Of a DNA stretch of 64,000 nucleotides, positions 62,995 to 64,000 are shown in pieces (positions within the stretch are counted from its first letter, which is position 1; each line of letters opens with the position of its first letter). The position numbers and the translations under genes were made by a program. Under the pieces are notes generated by a model that saw nothing but the letters and a program-made list of their open reading frames with translations, was not told the origin of the DNA and made no database searches. This DNA is from Saprospiraceae bacterium. GTDB taxonomy: Bacteria; Bacteroidota; Bacteroidia; Chitinophagales; Saprospiraceae. The DNA lies in NCBI GenBank assembly GCA_020627785.1, contig JAHDGF010000001.1, forward strand, positions 137,056-201,055, in the 5' to 3' direction.

Positions 62995-64000
62995 TTATTT
63001 TCCTCCTCTTTTAGAGCTTGATCTAACAGAACTACTTCTACTTGAAGATGATCTTGTTGAAGATGATCTGCTTGAAGAGCTTCTTGATGAACTTCTTGTA
63101 CTTGAACCTGAGCTTCTACTTGATCTACTTGGAGTATAGCTTCTAGAGCTAGAACTTCTTGTTGATCTTGTACTTGTTTTAGGCGCTGAGCTTCTAGTAG
63201 AAGTTCCTCTAGTCGAAGTCCCTCTTGTAGAAGTTCCTCTGGTTGAAGTTCCTCTGGTTGAAGTTCCTCTTGTTGAAGTCCCTCTTGTAGAAGTTCCTCT
63301 TGTAGAAGTTCCTCTTGAGTAATCGCTACCTGAAGAAATTCCTCTTGATCTTTGTTGTTCGACAGTAGTGCTTCTTTCACCTCTGAAGACGCTTGATCTA
63401 GGTGTTTTAGTGTTAGTAGAAGGTGCAGGCGAAATATCAGATCTGCTTGTTCCTCTACTTGTATTAGGTCTAGAAGTTACTCCTGAATCAGTTCCAGTAC
63501 CTCTGTTGTATTTAGTTATCCTTGGTCCAGATTCTGTTTGTAATATTCTAGTTTTTCCTGATCCAGTTGCAACTCCTGCAGGCTGAGATCCTCCTTTAAT
63601 ACCTCCAGCTGTCGGCGTATTTGGAGAAACTGTTCTAGGTCCGTTCAATCGACCTCCTTTGCTGCTACTCGTACTTCCGCCAGTTCTTGGTCCATAGTGT
63701 CCATTAGCATTGGTCGTGTAGTTATAGGTGTTATTGTTGTTGTTTCCATAGTAGTTATTATTCCATGAATTACCCCAACCGTTGTTCCATCCCGGCGGAC
63801 ATGGATATCCCCAGTTGTTGATGTATGCATAATTGTTGTATCCCCAATAATTATACGCCCAGTTGTTGTGACCCCAGTTGTTGTATCCCCAGTTGTGGTA
63901 TCCCCATCTATTGAATCTTCTATTTCTGTTGTATCCCCAACCTCTATTATTTATAAAGTAGAAACTTGGGCCTCTGAAATTGTTAGCATAAGAAAAATAT
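62995..64000 (-). CDS. Low-complexity secreted protein, Asn/Trp/Tyr/Gly-rich then Ser/Thr/Arg-rich, 5' end missing
   Basis: The frame is open from the window end on the minus strand through to a stop at 62995, about 335 residues visible; shorter internal starts (TTG at 63648) are not real. The N-terminal part visible is WGYNNW-type repeats (RWGYHNWGYNNWGHNNW, then NNYAYINNWGYPCPPGW). After residue 118 it turns into Gly/Ser/Thr/Arg sequence with eight perfect GTSTR units and a final SSSRSSSVRSSSKRGGK. No catalytic domain. Such composition suits a surface matrix, adhesion or prion-like protein. Start, signal peptide and length are outside the window. Confidence 0.65.
   Translation of the reverse strand, partial: YFSYANNFRGPSFYFINNRGWGYNRNRRFNRWGYHNWGYNNWGHNNWAYNYWGYNNYAYINNWGYPCPPGWNNGWGNSWNNNYYGNNNNNTYNYTTNANGHYGPRTGGSTSSSKGGRLNGPRTVSPNTPTAGGIKGGSQPAGVATGSGKTRILQTESGPRITKYNRGTGTDSGVTSRPNTSRGTSRSDISPAPSTNTKTPRSSVFRGERSTTVEQQRSRGISSGSDYSRGTSTRGTSTRGTSTRGTSTRGTSTRGTSTRGTSTRGTSTRSSAPKTSTRSTRSSSSRSYTPSRSSRSSGSSTRSSSRSSSSRSSSTRSSSSRSSSVRSSSKRGGK
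63193..63312 (-). repeat. Tandem 15-bp repeat, eight GTSTR units
   Basis: Eight consecutive 15-base units, differing only at synonymous positions. Their number can change by recombination or slippage without breaking the frame. Confidence 0.85.

Noticed and set aside
63193-63312. CRISPR-like regular repeats
   Set aside because: Units are contiguous 15-mers without spacers and encode GTSTR in frame.
62976-63380. A Gln/Glu/Leu-rich 134-residue minus-strand frame
   Set aside because: It is another frame of the GTSTR repeat DNA; the true frame is continuous with the upstream WGYNNW part and has a terminator after it.
63645-63830. A Thr-rich 61-residue minus-strand frame
   Set aside because: It is a shadow of the low-complexity gene, whose frame is open through this region to the window end.

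Overview
The window is a gene-dense stretch of a Bacteroidota chromosome. Support for this comes from two secreted proteins with type IX secretion (T9SS) C-terminal sorting domains, a PorW/SprE-like T9SS lipoprotein, an Oar-like TonB receptor with a carboxypeptidase-regulatory domain, many short Bacteroidota-style lipoproteins, TAnnTTTG -7 promoter boxes, low GC (most 60-base lines sampled are well under 45 percent) and several lineage-typical families (DUF2853, DUF4097-like, S9 DPP4-like and S41 proteases). A marine Saprospirales- or Flavobacteriia-like organism would fit, but nothing here fixes the genus. I found no tRNA, rRNA, CRISPR array, prophage or insertion sequence.

Layout. 1-6.5 kb: end of a parvulin foldase gene, a minus-strand terminator with a possible small RNA, a di-heme cytochrome lipoprotein, htpG, a MOSC protein with a methyltransferase, and a DUF2853 gene. 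6.8-15.9 kb: folC and ubiX facing priA, then a minus-strand cluster of a small membrane protein, mutL, two rhomboid proteases and an endonuclease/exonuclease/phosphatase protein. 16-20.4 kb: AraC regulator and TonB receptor, divergent from a HmuY-like T9SS protein, read as a haem-uptake locus. 20.5-36.5 kb: dinB, an Oar-like receptor, a T9SS protein, sodB, fumC, an M28 peptidase, lipoproteins (one with an AT repeat at its start) and a short DnaE-type polymerase. dinB and dnaE are 12 kb apart but share a candidate operator.

36.6-43.8 kb: an S41 protease, then a sigma-factor operon whose second product is a membrane protein with 33-residue tandem repeats. 43.9-50.1 kb: an oligopeptide-type ABC importer without its ATPases, a TIGR01777 epimerase, a HAD-like protein and an M23 peptidase. 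50.3-58 kb: porW/sprE-like gene, a CBS protein, and an SDR, alpha-oxoamine synthase and VOC operon facing an acyltransferase, a candidate sphingolipid or sulfonolipid locus. 58-64 kb: a small basic secreted protein, smpB with a DPP4-like peptidase, a FadL-type outer-membrane protein and a low-complexity secreted protein cut by the window edge.

The observations I consider most worth following are the shared operator of the two translesion-type polymerases, the nine copies of the short motif TTGCGNAAGCG spread across coding and non-coding DNA, and the AT dinucleotide tract that puts a lipoprotein out of frame with its best start codon. All functional assignments are from reading the sequence; no database search was run.
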